DNA of 64,000 nucleotides from Elusimicrobia bacterium HGW-Elusimicrobia-1 (GTDB taxonomy: Bacteria > Elusimicrobiota > Endomicrobiia > PHAN01): positions 1 through 64,000 of the forward strand of contig PHAN01000008.1 of assembly GCA_002841695.1 (NCBI GenBank). The letters run 5' to 3'. Each line of letters opens with the position of its first letter. Positions within the stretch are counted from its first letter, which is position 1. The notes beneath the pieces were generated by a model that worked only from the letters and a program-made list of their open reading frames with translations, made no database searches and was not told the origin of the DNA. A program made the position numbers and the translations under genes. This document shows positions 1 to 7,234 of the stretch, piece after piece.

Positions 1-95
1 GATTCTTCGCTTCGCTCAGAATGACGCTCGCCAAAGGACTCAGGATGACAAAAAACTCAGGGTGACGGATCCCCGTGTTACTCGCAATGACAATA
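1..95. repeat. Partial MITE-like element at window edge
   Basis: This stretch is built from modules ending in AATGAC, GGATGAC or GGTGAC. It closely matches the interior of the element at 14138-14339: both contain GATTCTTCGC and a CAGAATGAC...AAGGACTC...GATGAC/AATGAC run. It therefore looks like the right part of another copy whose left part lies outside the window. The reading frame of the next gene runs through it, so the annotated 5' end of that gene lies inside the repeat. Confidence 0.6.
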
Positions 96-2014
96 GCGGT
101 TTCGTCCTCCGCCGCGCCGCCGCCTTTGTCTTTTTCTCTTTACTCTTCACCCTTCCCGCTTCCCGTCTTTTGGCCTCATCCCAAATAACCCACACATCCA
201 AAACCGACTGGCAAAACGGCGTTTTAGTAAACGCTACTTGGTATCCCGAAACCCAAATCCAGCTTGATTGGCAGGGTTCGACATTTACCACGCCCGGCCA
301 CTCCCCGTCCGAGATGTGGCTCGCCGGATGGAAGTATCGTCGGAGAATCACGATAAACAACTCCCTCGCTTACGGCCTTAGCGATTATCAGGTCTGGATT
401 CCGACGAGCGCCTTTGGCTCAAACTGGACGCTGATACGCTCATCCGCGCAAACAACAATGGCGGATTTTCGTTTCACACCCTCGACAGCCACAACAACAA
501 TACCATACTGGATAGACCCCGACACCACAACCGCCAACTGTCGCGGATTTTGGGTGAAAATCTCTACACTACCCGCTACTTCAGGAACTACGATTTATAT
601 GTATTATGGAAACCCAAGCACCGGTGCGCCCACAATCAAAGTAGGAGATGCGGAATTACCCGGATGGAATGCATATATTATAAAACTGGTTCGTGGTGGG
701 AGCGTCGCTGATGGTAACTATTGGATTGATCCGGATGGAGGAAGTACAAGCAATGCCTATCAGATATATTGCGAAATGACAACGGATGGCGGCGGATGGG
801 ATATGATTTATACATCCGGACAATATATTGATTTAGATTCTGAAGTCACTCCGACAAGTCCGAATGTTGGAACATATGGGACTGATGGATATAGACGGAA
901 AGCGGGTTTTTTGCCATTTAAGGATGTTATTTTTGTTAATCACAACAATAGCGAAAAGGAGTGGTTCAAAAGAAATAGTGGAACGCAGACAACATTGGAA
1001 GAGTTGGCTTATCAATCTGATGCGGGCGACCAATCTATGGGATTATGGACAGCGTATGGTATTTATTCATCAGCCAATTACGAAATGATGGTTAGTGGCA
1101 TACGCGCACAGGATGATTTTAATCAAGGTTTTATGGCAAGTGGATATGTTACTGGTTATAAAAATGTGAATAGTTGGCAAAGTGATAGCAGTTCAAGATA
1201 TTGGAGACATCAGGCACAGAATACCGGTTATGCGGGGGTGGCGTGGAATGAAAATGGTCATACAAATGTAACGAATAAACTTGTGAGCGTTGGTTTAAGA
1301 GGGACGTTAGTAATGACATCTACTCCCACAATATCGTCCGTCGCCGCCGAAGAAGGCGCGTTTTTCTCAACCGGAACCTATCGCTCCGCCGTCATAGACA
1401 CCGCCTCAAAAGTCGTTGTCTCAAGCGTTTCGTGGAACCCCTCAACGCAACCTGCTGGAACCGCGCTCGTCGTCGGAATCCGCGTATCGTCTTATCCGTT
1501 TTCGATAAACTCATCAACCCCGTCGTGGCTTGCCGTATCAAACGGCCAATCGCTCAACTGGCACGGCCGTTACATTCAATATCAAAGCACATTTACGACG
1601 ACAAACTCGACGACAACACCCCGCCTTGAAGATATATCAGTAACTTACAGGGTAAAGCCCTGGCAGGAAAAATCAGTAACGAGAACCCCGCCAAATTCTT
1701 TCGGTTTCGGCGGGGGAGAAACTTGGGCTTGGCAAGTCCCCGTAAAATCCGGCTCCGCTCTGACGATAACCGCCTACATCCGCTACAACACCGAATACGG
1801 CGGCGCGGCGACGAAACCAAAACTTACACTTTCGGGTGCAGGTATTTCTCCGGCGAGCATATCGGCGACATCCTCCGCCGAGAACGCATGGGAACTCTTG
1901 ACCATAAACGCCGGAACACCGTCGCAAAACGCTACGCTCACTCTTAAAACGGAAGGTTTCTCGACGAATCCCGCCGCAAAGTTTTATATCGACGATATAA
2001 ATGTTTCGCAGTAG
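62..2014 (+). CDS. Secreted DUF2341 protein with inserted fibrinogen-like domain
   Basis: Predicted exported protein of 650 residues. Residues about 17-40 form a signal peptide (RR, then a hydrophobic run ending near LLASS). A DUF2341-type domain spans about residues 90-193, ending in IYMYYGNPSTG. Residues about 199-418 resemble a fibrinogen C-terminal-like domain (YWIDPDGG, YQIYCEMTTDGGGW). The rest resembles a jelly-roll or laminin-G-like beta domain (GAFFSTGTYRSAVIDT). No transmembrane anchor or sortase motif is visible. The DNA of the fibrinogen-like part is clearly more AT-rich than both flanks, which suggests domain capture. The start is uncertain: GTG 62 is the only in-frame candidate before the signal peptide, it lies in a repeat, and the frame stays open to the left edge, so the gene may begin outside the window. 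Role probably surface binding or adhesion, inferred from domains only. Confidence 0.7.
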   Translation: MTDPRVTRNDNSGFVLRRAAAFVFFSLLFTLPASRLLASSQITHTSKTDWQNGVLVNATWYPETQIQLDWQGSTFTTPGHSPSEMWLAGWKYRRRITINNSLAYGLSDYQVWIPTSAFGSNWTLIRSSAQTTMADFRFTPSTATTTIPYWIDPDTTTANCRGFWVKISTLPATSGTTIYMYYGNPSTGAPTIKVGDAELPGWNAYIIKLVRGGSVADGNYWIDPDGGSTSNAYQIYCEMTTDGGGWDMIYTSGQYIDLDSEVTPTSPNVGTYGTDGYRRKAGFLPFKDVIFVNHNNSEKEWFKRNSGTQTTLEELAYQSDAGDQSMGLWTAYGIYSSANYEMMVSGIRAQDDFNQGFMASGYVTGYKNVNSWQSDSSSRYWRHQAQNTGYAGVAWNENGHTNVTNKLVSVGLRGTLVMTSTPTISSVAAEEGAFFSTGTYRSAVIDTASKVVVSSVSWNPSTQPAGTALVVGIRVSSYPFSINSSTPSWLAVSNGQSLNWHGRYIQYQSTFTTTNSTTTPRLEDISVTYRVKPWQEKSVTRTPPNSFGFGGGETWAWQVPVKSGSALTITAYIRYNTEYGGAATKPKLTLSGAGISPASISATSSAENAWELLTINAGTPSQNATLTLKTEGFSTNPAAKFYIDDINVSQ

Positions 2015-2037
2015 GGACAGGTCGAGACCTGTCCCTA
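2012..2037 (+). terminator. 12-bp perfect inverted repeat overlapping the stop codon
   Basis: The arms TAGGGACAGGTC (2012-2023) and GACCTGTCCCTA (2026-2037) are perfect complements with a 2-base centre, followed by a short A run rather than a T run. It may end transcription of the gene before it, but the same kind of palindrome also occurs as a dispersed REP-type repeat in many bacteria, so either role is possible. Confidence 0.5.
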
Positions 2038-2156
2038 CAAAAAACCCGACCCGCCTTTATCGTGTCGTTACCCACACATCCCCGACGTCCAATAATATAA
2101 TTCGTTATTTTTGCTATAATCCGTTTGAAGCGGGGTAACATAAAAGGGGGAATATC

Positions 2157-2402
2157 ATGACGGTAATAGCCCTGCATAGAATCCTGCGGGACAAACTCAC
2201 GGATGAGGGAGCGGAAGCTCTTGTAAACTTGCTTGACAAGGTCTCATCAAAATCGGAAGATGCCATGCTGGAACACGCCGAAGAACGTTTCGAAAGACGG
2301 CTTTCCGACGTTAAAGCCGATATAATCAAGTGGATGTTTATATTTATCTTCGGACAGTTTTGGGCCATAGTAGGCGTACTTTTTGCGTTCTTCAGGAAGT
2401 AA
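2157..2402 (+). CDS. Small coiled-coil protein with C-terminal membrane segment
   Basis: An 81-residue protein with a helical, charged N-terminal part (LRDKLTDEGAEALVNLL, then EHAEERFERRLSDVKAD) and one C-terminal hydrophobic segment (IIKWMFIFIFGQFWAIVGVL) ending in FRK. This layout resembles the DUF1640/CCDC90-like family of short tail-anchored coiled-coil proteins. A clear ribosome site (AAGGGGG) lies 7-10 bases upstream of the ATG. The window holds a relative at 44472-44720 that shares the IKWMFIF...GQ junction and the same upstream layout. Function unknown; the membrane topology is inferred. It stands alone between the secreted protein and the infC promoter. Confidence 0.7.
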   Translation: MTVIALHRILRDKLTDEGAEALVNLLDKVSSKSEDAMLEHAEERFERRLSDVKADIIKWMFIFIFGQFWAIVGVLFAFFRK

Positions 2403-2412
2403 TCCCCACACC

Positions 2413-2441
2413 TTGACACGACGGGTGCTTTTTTATATAAT
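2413..2441 (+). promoter_or_regulatory. Sigma70-type promoter for the infC operon
   Basis: TTGACA at 2413-2418 and TATAAT at 2436-2441 are both perfect consensus boxes with a 17-base spacer. Transcription should start near 2448, giving a leader of about 205 bases before infC. Confidence 0.85.
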
Positions 2442-2447
2442 GGCCAC

Positions 2448-2594
2448 GTTGAAAGAAGCCGTCAGAAGTACAGCGGCTCGCCTCAAGCGCCACGTAAGGC
2501 GGCAAAGAGGCCCGATATAATATCGGTCGAAAAGTCCGAAAGCTCCCGCGGAATGAAAATCATCCCGCGTATATAAGGGAGCGCAGGACATTCG
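2448..2594 (+). promoter_or_regulatory. Structured leader of infC-rplT, probable attenuation control
   Basis: The untranslated leader can fold into several hairpins: AGCCG/CGGCT, CGCCT/AGGCG, CCGATA/TATCGG near 2513-2526, and a nested one with GCTCCC (2542-2547) pairing GGGAGC (2577-2582) around an inner stem CGCGG/CCGCG. The GCTCCC strand could also pair with the GGGAG that opens the terminator just downstream, giving a terminator/antiterminator switch. In Bacillus subtilis the infC-rpmI-rplT leader is controlled by L20 through premature termination. A similar L20-responsive role here is inferred from position and from rplT being in the operon; I have not matched it to a known leader model. 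Confidence 0.55.
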
Positions 2595-2628
2595 GGAGAT
2601 GCCGCGCAAGGCGTCTCCTTTGTTTTTT
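2595..2628 (+). terminator. Intrinsic terminator inside the infC leader
   Basis: The stem GGAGATGCC (2595-2603) pairs with GGCGTCTCC (2610-2618) with one G-U pair around the loop GCGCAA. It is followed by TTTGTTTTTT. It lies upstream of the infC start and downstream of the promoter, so it can act only as an attenuator of infC-rplT. Confidence 0.8.
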
Positions 2629-2652
2629 ACCCGGGAGGTAACCCTCAACTAA

Positions 2653-3261
2653 ATGAGTTACGACAGAATTTTTTACAGAATCAATCAGCAGATACGCACC
2701 TCTACGGTGCGTTTGGTGGATTTCGACGGAACACAGATAGGCATAGTGCCTATCCAGACGGCGCTTGAAAAAGCTCGGGAACGTTTTCTGGACCTTGTGG
2801 AAATAGTTCCCAAGGCGAACCCTCCTGTCTGTAAAATAATGGAGTACGCAAAGTTCAAGTACGAGGAATCCAAGAGAGTAAAGGATTCCAGAAAAAAGCA
2901 CAAAGGCGGGGAACTTAAAGAAATACGGATGCGCCCGCACATAGGCGATCACGACCTCGACGTCAAACTGCGCCACGCCAGAGAATTCCTCACGGAACAC
3001 AACAAAGTTCGCGTAAGCATAATATTCTACGGACGCGAAATGACGCACAGAGATCTCGGGTCCGCGCTCTTTGAGAAAATCACACAGCGGCTTTCAGATG
3101 TGTCCGAGCCGGCCCCCAGACCCAAAATGCTCGGTAACAGAATGATATTCATAATAGAACCGGCCAAGAACAAGCCGAAAACGAACGCCCCCGCGAAACC
3201 GCAGGCGCCGCAAACGCCCGCGCCGCAGCCGGCGCCCGCCGATAAACCGGCGCAGCCCTGA
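2653..3261 (+). CDS. infC: Translation initiation factor IF-3
   Basis: IF-3 binds the 30S subunit, prevents early 50S joining and checks start-codon and initiator-tRNA pairing. The 202 residues show the N-terminal domain (YRINQQIRTSTVRLVDFDGTQ), the linker and the C-terminal domain (KEIRMRPHIGDHDLDVK, then VSIIFYGREMTHRDLG). After about residue 172 there is an extra tail very rich in Pro, Ala and Lys, so the protein is about 20-30 residues longer than typical. The ATG follows a GGAGGT site with a rather long gap of about 12 bases. It is the first gene after a promoter, structured leader and attenuator, and precedes rplT by 40 bases. The usual rpmI gene (L35) is missing between them. Confidence 0.97.
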   Translation: MSYDRIFYRINQQIRTSTVRLVDFDGTQIGIVPIQTALEKARERFLDLVEIVPKANPPVCKIMEYAKFKYEESKRVKDSRKKHKGGELKEIRMRPHIGDHDLDVKLRHAREFLTEHNKVRVSIIFYGREMTHRDLGSALFEKITQRLSDVSEPAPRPKMLGNRMIFIIEPAKNKPKTNAPAKPQAPQTPAPQPAPADKPAQP

Positions 3262-3301
3262 ACGGATACTTATAACAATAAAATAGAAGGAGCCCCGAAC
3301 A

Positions 3302-3694
3302 ATGAGAGTCAAAACAGGCGTAAGCACACGCCAGAGAAAAAAGAAGTATTTTAAGCTCGCCAAAGGTTTTTATTCCGACAAATCCAGAAAGTGGCGCCAG
3401 GTCAAACAGCAGGTGGAGCGCGCCCTCAGAACGTCCTATGTGGGACGGAAAAAGAGAAAAAGAGAATTCCGCTCGCTCTGGATAATGAGAGTCAACGCCG
3501 CGTCCCGCGAAATGGGCATAAGTTACAGCCGTTTCATGCACGGTCTGCGTCTTGCCGGAATAGGCGTCGACAGAAAACAACTTTCCGAGATAGCCCTCGG
3601 AGACCCCAAACTCTTCAAGGCGATAGTAGAAGCGGCGCAAAAAGCGCTCGCCGCGGAACCACCTAAAGCGCCCGAGGCCGTCTCCAAACAGTAA
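3302..3694 (+). CDS. rplT: 50S ribosomal protein L20
   Basis: L20 binds 23S rRNA early in 50S assembly and in many bacteria represses its own operon. The basic N-terminal half (STRQRKKKYFKLAKGFY, SYVGRKKRKREFRSLWI) and the globular C-terminal part (SYSRFMHGLRLAGIGVDRK) are typical. At 130 residues it is about 10 longer than usual because of a Pro/Ala tail (AAEPPKAPEAVSKQ), echoing the tail on IF-3. GGAGCC lies shortly before the ATG. Its TAA is followed at once by the ATG of the potassium transporter gene, so the two are probably co-transcribed and translationally linked. Confidence 0.97.
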   Translation: MRVKTGVSTRQRKKKYFKLAKGFYSDKSRKWRQVKQQVERALRTSYVGRKKRKREFRSLWIMRVNAASREMGISYSRFMHGLRLAGIGVDRKQLSEIALGDPKLFKAIVEAAQKALAAEPPKAPEAVSKQ

Positions 3695-5029
3695 ATGAGC
3701 CACGCGCGTAAAATACTTTTCTTTTTCGCCGCCTCGATTGCCGTCGGCGGAGCGATATTGAGCATGCCTTTCGTCAGGCATGTCCCCTGTCAGCCCGCTG
3801 TCGGCGGAAGCAGCGCCTGGCTCACGGGATTTTTTACCGCGGCCTCGGCGATTTGCGTTACCGGCTTGAGCGTGGTGAACATCAACGAGTATTTCAACCT
3901 CGGCGGACAGCTGGTCATACTTGTTCTTATACAAATAGGAGCTCTCGGATACGTAACTTTCGCCACGGCGTCCGGAATGATACTGGGGAAAATCCAGATT
4001 CGCGAACGGCTGGCGATTAAAGAAGTCGTGGACCCATACAGTTTCGAGGGTCTTCTGGCCTTGCTTAAACGCATCATAAAAATGGCCATTGTAATAGAAC
4101 TCGCCGGAGCCGTGGTGTTAAGCTCCCTGTTTCTCCGGTATTTTCCGCCGCTCAAGGCCGTCTACTACGGAGTATTCCACGCCGTGTCCGCCTTCGCTAA
4201 CGCGGGGTTTTCGCTGTTTCCGTCGAGCTTTGAGTTCTTTTCGCGCGACTACGGCATAATGGCCGTGCTCTGCGCGCTGATACTTTCCGGAGGAATAGGT
4301 TTTCTTGTCCTGGCGGAACTTCTGGATTTTCGCCGCATTAAGGGGCTCACGCTTCACGCAAAAATGGCATTGATAGTATCGGGCGTTCTGCTTGTAGCCG
4401 GCACCGCGGCCGTCTTAATCTTTGAGAGCTCAAACCCGGACACGTTCGGCGGACGGGGAATTATTGAAAAAATCGGAAATGCCGTTTTTCTTTCGGTCAC
4501 GGCGCGCACGGCCGGTTTTAACACCATCAAGACGGCCATGCTGTCTCCTTCGACCCTGTTTTTTCTTATGATGCTTATGTTCGTGGGGGCGTCGCCCGGT
4601 GGAACCGGCGGCGGAATAAAAACCACTACTTTCGGCTCCGCGATTCTTTGGGCGTTCGCTTTTATCCGCGGCAAAGAAGATGTCAACGTTTTCGGACGGA
4701 AAATTCCTCACGAGCAGGTAAGAAAATCAGGCGCGTACGTAATGATGGGACTTGCCACGCTGCTGGTTTCATATCTGGTGTTTTCTTTCGTGGAACCGGC
4801 TCTGGAACCGCTGGAGCCGCTGGAAGGAATGTTTGAGGTCGTCTCGGCTTTCGGCACGGTGGGTTTAAGCACCGGAATCACGCCTTACCTCGGCGGAGGC
4901 GCCAAAATTATTCTCATTTTTACTATGATAACGGGCAGAATCGGCCCGCTGACTCTGGCTATGTCGGCCATAACCAGACGGGAAAAAGATCTCATACAGT
5001 ATCCGGAGGAACGCATTGTAATAGGTTGA
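3695..5029 (+). CDS. ktrB: TrkH/KtrB-type potassium uptake channel subunit
   Basis: Membrane subunit of a Trk/Ktr potassium uptake system, 444 residues with about ten hydrophobic segments and re-entrant pore loops. The four repeated filter-type loops are visible: TAASAICVTGLSV, SAFANAGFSLF, TARTAGFNTI and SAFGTVGLSTG, each with the conserved glycine of the selectivity filter. The length fits KtrB better than longer TrkH proteins. It starts directly after the rplT stop codon and its end touches the next gene, which encodes the matching cytoplasmic RCK subunit. Linking potassium uptake to the infC-rplT transcript is unusual but the spacing is clear. The choice between Trk and Ktr naming is not certain. 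Confidence 0.92.
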   Translation: MSHARKILFFFAASIAVGGAILSMPFVRHVPCQPAVGGSSAWLTGFFTAASAICVTGLSVVNINEYFNLGGQLVILVLIQIGALGYVTFATASGMILGKIQIRERLAIKEVVDPYSFEGLLALLKRIIKMAIVIELAGAVVLSSLFLRYFPPLKAVYYGVFHAVSAFANAGFSLFPSSFEFFSRDYGIMAVLCALILSGGIGFLVLAELLDFRRIKGLTLHAKMALIVSGVLLVAGTAAVLIFESSNPDTFGGRGIIEKIGNAVFLSVTARTAGFNTIKTAMLSPSTLFFLMMLMFVGASPGGTGGGIKTTTFGSAILWAFAFIRGKEDVNVFGRKIPHEQVRKSGAYVMMGLATLLVSYLVFSFVEPALEPLEPLEGMFEVVSAFGTVGLSTGITPYLGGGAKIILIFTMITGRIGPLTLAMSAITRREKDLIQYPEERIVIG

Positions 5030-5034
5030 AAACT

Positions 5035-5739
5035 ATGAACACTGACAAACAGTATTTCATCGTAGGATTGGGCACTTTCGGAATGAGTTTGGCAAAATCT
5101 CTGACCGACAGAAACGCGCAGGTTTTGGCCATAGACATAAACAAGGAAAGGGTGGACGAAGCGTCGTCGCAGGGCGTAAATGCCGTAGTAGCCGACGCCA
5201 CCGAGGAAAAAATATTAAAAAAACTCGGACTCGACGATTTCGACGTGGGCGTCGTGGCCATAGGCGAGAACCTGGAAGCCAGCATACTGACCACGCTGCT
5301 TCTTAAGGACATGGGCATAAAGCACATAATCGTCAAGAGTATGAGCCCGCATCACTCGCGCATCGCCGGCAAAGTCGGAGCCGACAGGGTTATTTATCCG
5401 GAATCGGATATGGCCGTAAAACTCGCCGACGCAATGCTTATGCCTTCCATAATAGAAGAAATAGAACTCTCCAAGGAGTATAATCTTGTCGAGATAGTCC
5501 TGCCAAAAGTTTTTTTCGACAAGACCCTGGCGGAGAGCAAACTCAAAGAAAATTTCAATCTTACCCTGATCGCCATACGCAGAAAAGAGACGGTAATATC
5601 CGAGGACGGCGCGACGGATATAAAAGAAGAAATGCTCGTTTCTCCCGACTCGCGCGAGGCCTTGCAGGAAGGCGACGTGATACTTGTGGTCGGCAAAGAG
5701 GCGGACACACAGAAATTACGACAACTTTCGGAAAAATAA
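5035..5739 (+). CDS. ktrA: TrkA/KtrA-type RCK gating subunit
   Basis: Cytoplasmic nucleotide-binding regulator that forms a ring under the potassium channel subunit. Residues about 8-20 carry the Rossmann motif VGLGTFGMSLA, followed by a typical RCK-N domain (VVADATEEKILKKLGLDDFD) and a C-terminal RCK-C domain (LTLIAIRRKETVI, EGDVILVVGKEADTQKL). About 234 residues, the size of KtrA with one RCK-N and one RCK-C unit. An in-frame TTG at 5026 overlaps the ktrB stop; the ATG at 5035 is preferred because the protein normally begins a few residues before the Rossmann strand. Together with ktrB it forms one uptake system. Confidence 0.92.
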   Translation: MNTDKQYFIVGLGTFGMSLAKSLTDRNAQVLAIDINKERVDEASSQGVNAVVADATEEKILKKLGLDDFDVGVVAIGENLEASILTTLLLKDMGIKHIIVKSMSPHHSRIAGKVGADRVIYPESDMAVKLADAMLMPSIIEEIELSKEYNLVEIVLPKVFFDKTLAESKLKENFNLTLIAIRRKETVISEDGATDIKEEMLVSPDSREALQEGDVILVVGKEADTQKLRQLSEK

Positions 5740-5761
5740 TCAGAGGATTATCGGATAAACT

Positions 5762-6037
5762 ATGACAAAGAAAAAAGACAAAGGCCCTCTCGACGAAGTG
5801 CTCGAGATGAGCGCCTTTTATATGATGAACAAAAGATACGACAAGGCCGTGGAGGTCTTGAAGTCGGCGCTACTGCAAAATCCCGACGACGCCGAACTTA
5901 ACTACAATCTCGGACTCAACTACGAGGTTCTTAACAAAACCGAAGAAGCCATAGAGATGTTTCAGAAAGCCCTGGCGGCCAACCCCTCGCACAAACACGC
6001 ATCCGAGCATCTCTCCAAACTTATGGAAATACGATAA
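5762..6037 (+). CDS. Small TPR-repeat protein
   Basis: A 91-residue soluble protein made almost entirely of two tetratricopeptide repeats (MNKRYDKAVEVLKSALLQNP and LNYNLGLNYEVLNKTEEAIE, ending KHASEHLSKL). Such proteins are usually protein-interaction adaptors; no partner can be named. Its stop codon overlaps the ATG of pheS by one base, so translation of the two is probably coupled. No signal peptide is seen. Confidence 0.85.
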   Translation: MTKKKDKGPLDEVLEMSAFYMMNKRYDKAVEVLKSALLQNPDDAELNYNLGLNYEVLNKTEEAIEMFQKALAANPSHKHASEHLSKLMEIR

Positions 6038-7080
6038 TGCCGCAAACGCAAGAAATCATAAAATCGCTCGAAAAGATAAAATCCGAATATTCCGCCGGCG
6101 CGGATCGGGCTAAATCAGCCGCCGAACTCGCCGACTGGAAAGCCCGATATCTCGGCAAAAAAGGGGAACTCGCCGCCATAATGTCATCGCTGGGCGGCCT
6201 CTCCGTCGACGACAAAAAAATCGCCGGTCGTCTCGCCAACGAAATCAAAACCGCCGTCGAGGAAATCTACGAAAAAAGCATACGCTCCATCCACGAATCC
6301 GAATATATCGCCCGCCTTGGCGCCGTCTCGGATCTGACTCTGCCGTCTGTCGGCGTGCCCCGCGGCCGGACTCATCCTCTCAGCGACACCATGGAAGAAA
6401 TATCGTCAATATTCGTTTCGCTCGGCTTCGCCGTCGCCGACGGCCCCGAAATAGAGGACGACTATCACAATTTCGCGGCGCTTAATTTTCCGGACTCTCA
6501 TCCGGCCAAAGAAATGCAGGACACTTTTTACGTGTCGTCGGAAGGCGCCGAAAAACTGCTCCGCACGCACACCTCGCCCGTGCAGATAAGGTCGATGAAA
6601 GGCGGAACGCCGCCGTTTAAGTTCATAGCGCCCGGCCGCGTTTACCGTCACGAAGCCGTCGACGCCACCCACTCTTACGTCTTTCATCAGGTCGAAGGTT
6701 TCTGCGTCGATAAAAAAACGAATCTCGCCGACCTTAAAACTGTGCTCGAAACATTTATAGAAAAATTCTTCGGCAAAAAATCTTCCGTAAGATTCCGCCC
6801 CAGCTACTTTCCGTTCACGGAGCCGTCCGTCGAGGTCGACGTTGAATGCCTCGTATGTTCCGGCGCGGGTTGCAAGGCGTGCAAGAACTCCGGCTTCATA
6901 GAACTTCTCGGCGCCGGAATGATACACCCGAACGTTCTTTCAAATTGCGGACTCGACCCCAACGTCTGGCAGGGCTACGCTTTCGGCATAGGCGTGGAAC
7001 GATTCGCCATGCAAAAGTACGGTGTGGACGATATGCGTCTTTTTTACAAAAACGAAATGCGGTTTCTCAGACAATTTTAA
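6037..7080 (+). CDS. pheS: Phenylalanyl-tRNA synthetase alpha subunit
   Basis: Catalytic alpha chain of the PheST heterotetramer that charges tRNA-Phe. The 347 residues are of usual length. The N-terminal coiled coil (residues about 1-90) is followed by the class II core with motif 2 (APGRVYRHEAVDATHSYVFH) and motif 3 (AFGIGVERFAMQKYG). The common CxxC...CxxC insert (CLVCSGAGCKACKNSGF) is present. The partner pheT follows after a palindromic element of about 90 bases that separates the two genes, where they are usually adjacent. Confidence 0.97.
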   Translation: MPQTQEIIKSLEKIKSEYSAGADRAKSAAELADWKARYLGKKGELAAIMSSLGGLSVDDKKIAGRLANEIKTAVEEIYEKSIRSIHESEYIARLGAVSDLTLPSVGVPRGRTHPLSDTMEEISSIFVSLGFAVADGPEIEDDYHNFAALNFPDSHPAKEMQDTFYVSSEGAEKLLRTHTSPVQIRSMKGGTPPFKFIAPGRVYRHEAVDATHSYVFHQVEGFCVDKKTNLADLKTVLETFIEKFFGKKSSVRFRPSYFPFTEPSVEVDVECLVCSGAGCKACKNSGFIELLGAGMIHPNVLSNCGLDPNVWQGYAFGIGVERFAMQKYGVDDMRLFYKNEMRFLRQF

Positions 7081-7112
7081 TACAAATGCGAATATTTGAA
7101 AAATCCCCTTTT

Positions 7113-7199
7113 AATTCCCCCTTAGAAAAGGGGGCGAGGGGGGTTGTGTTTTCCTCGGCGATTTTACAACCCCCGTACCCCCTTTGTTAAGGGGGAATT
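7113..7199. repeat. Palindromic MITE-like element between pheS and pheT
   Basis: The left arm 7113-7147 and the right arm 7166-7199 are inverted repeats of about 34 bases with a few mismatches (AATTCCCCCTTA at the left end, TTAAGGGGGAATT at the right end), around an 18-base centre. As RNA this would form a long hairpin within the pheST transcript. The right end also supplies a GGGGG that resembles a ribosome site 9 bases before a TTG at 7205. Confidence 0.8.
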
Positions 7200-7234
7200 T
7201 ACTATTGTCCGACGCCGCGTCTTCCCATAAAAAT

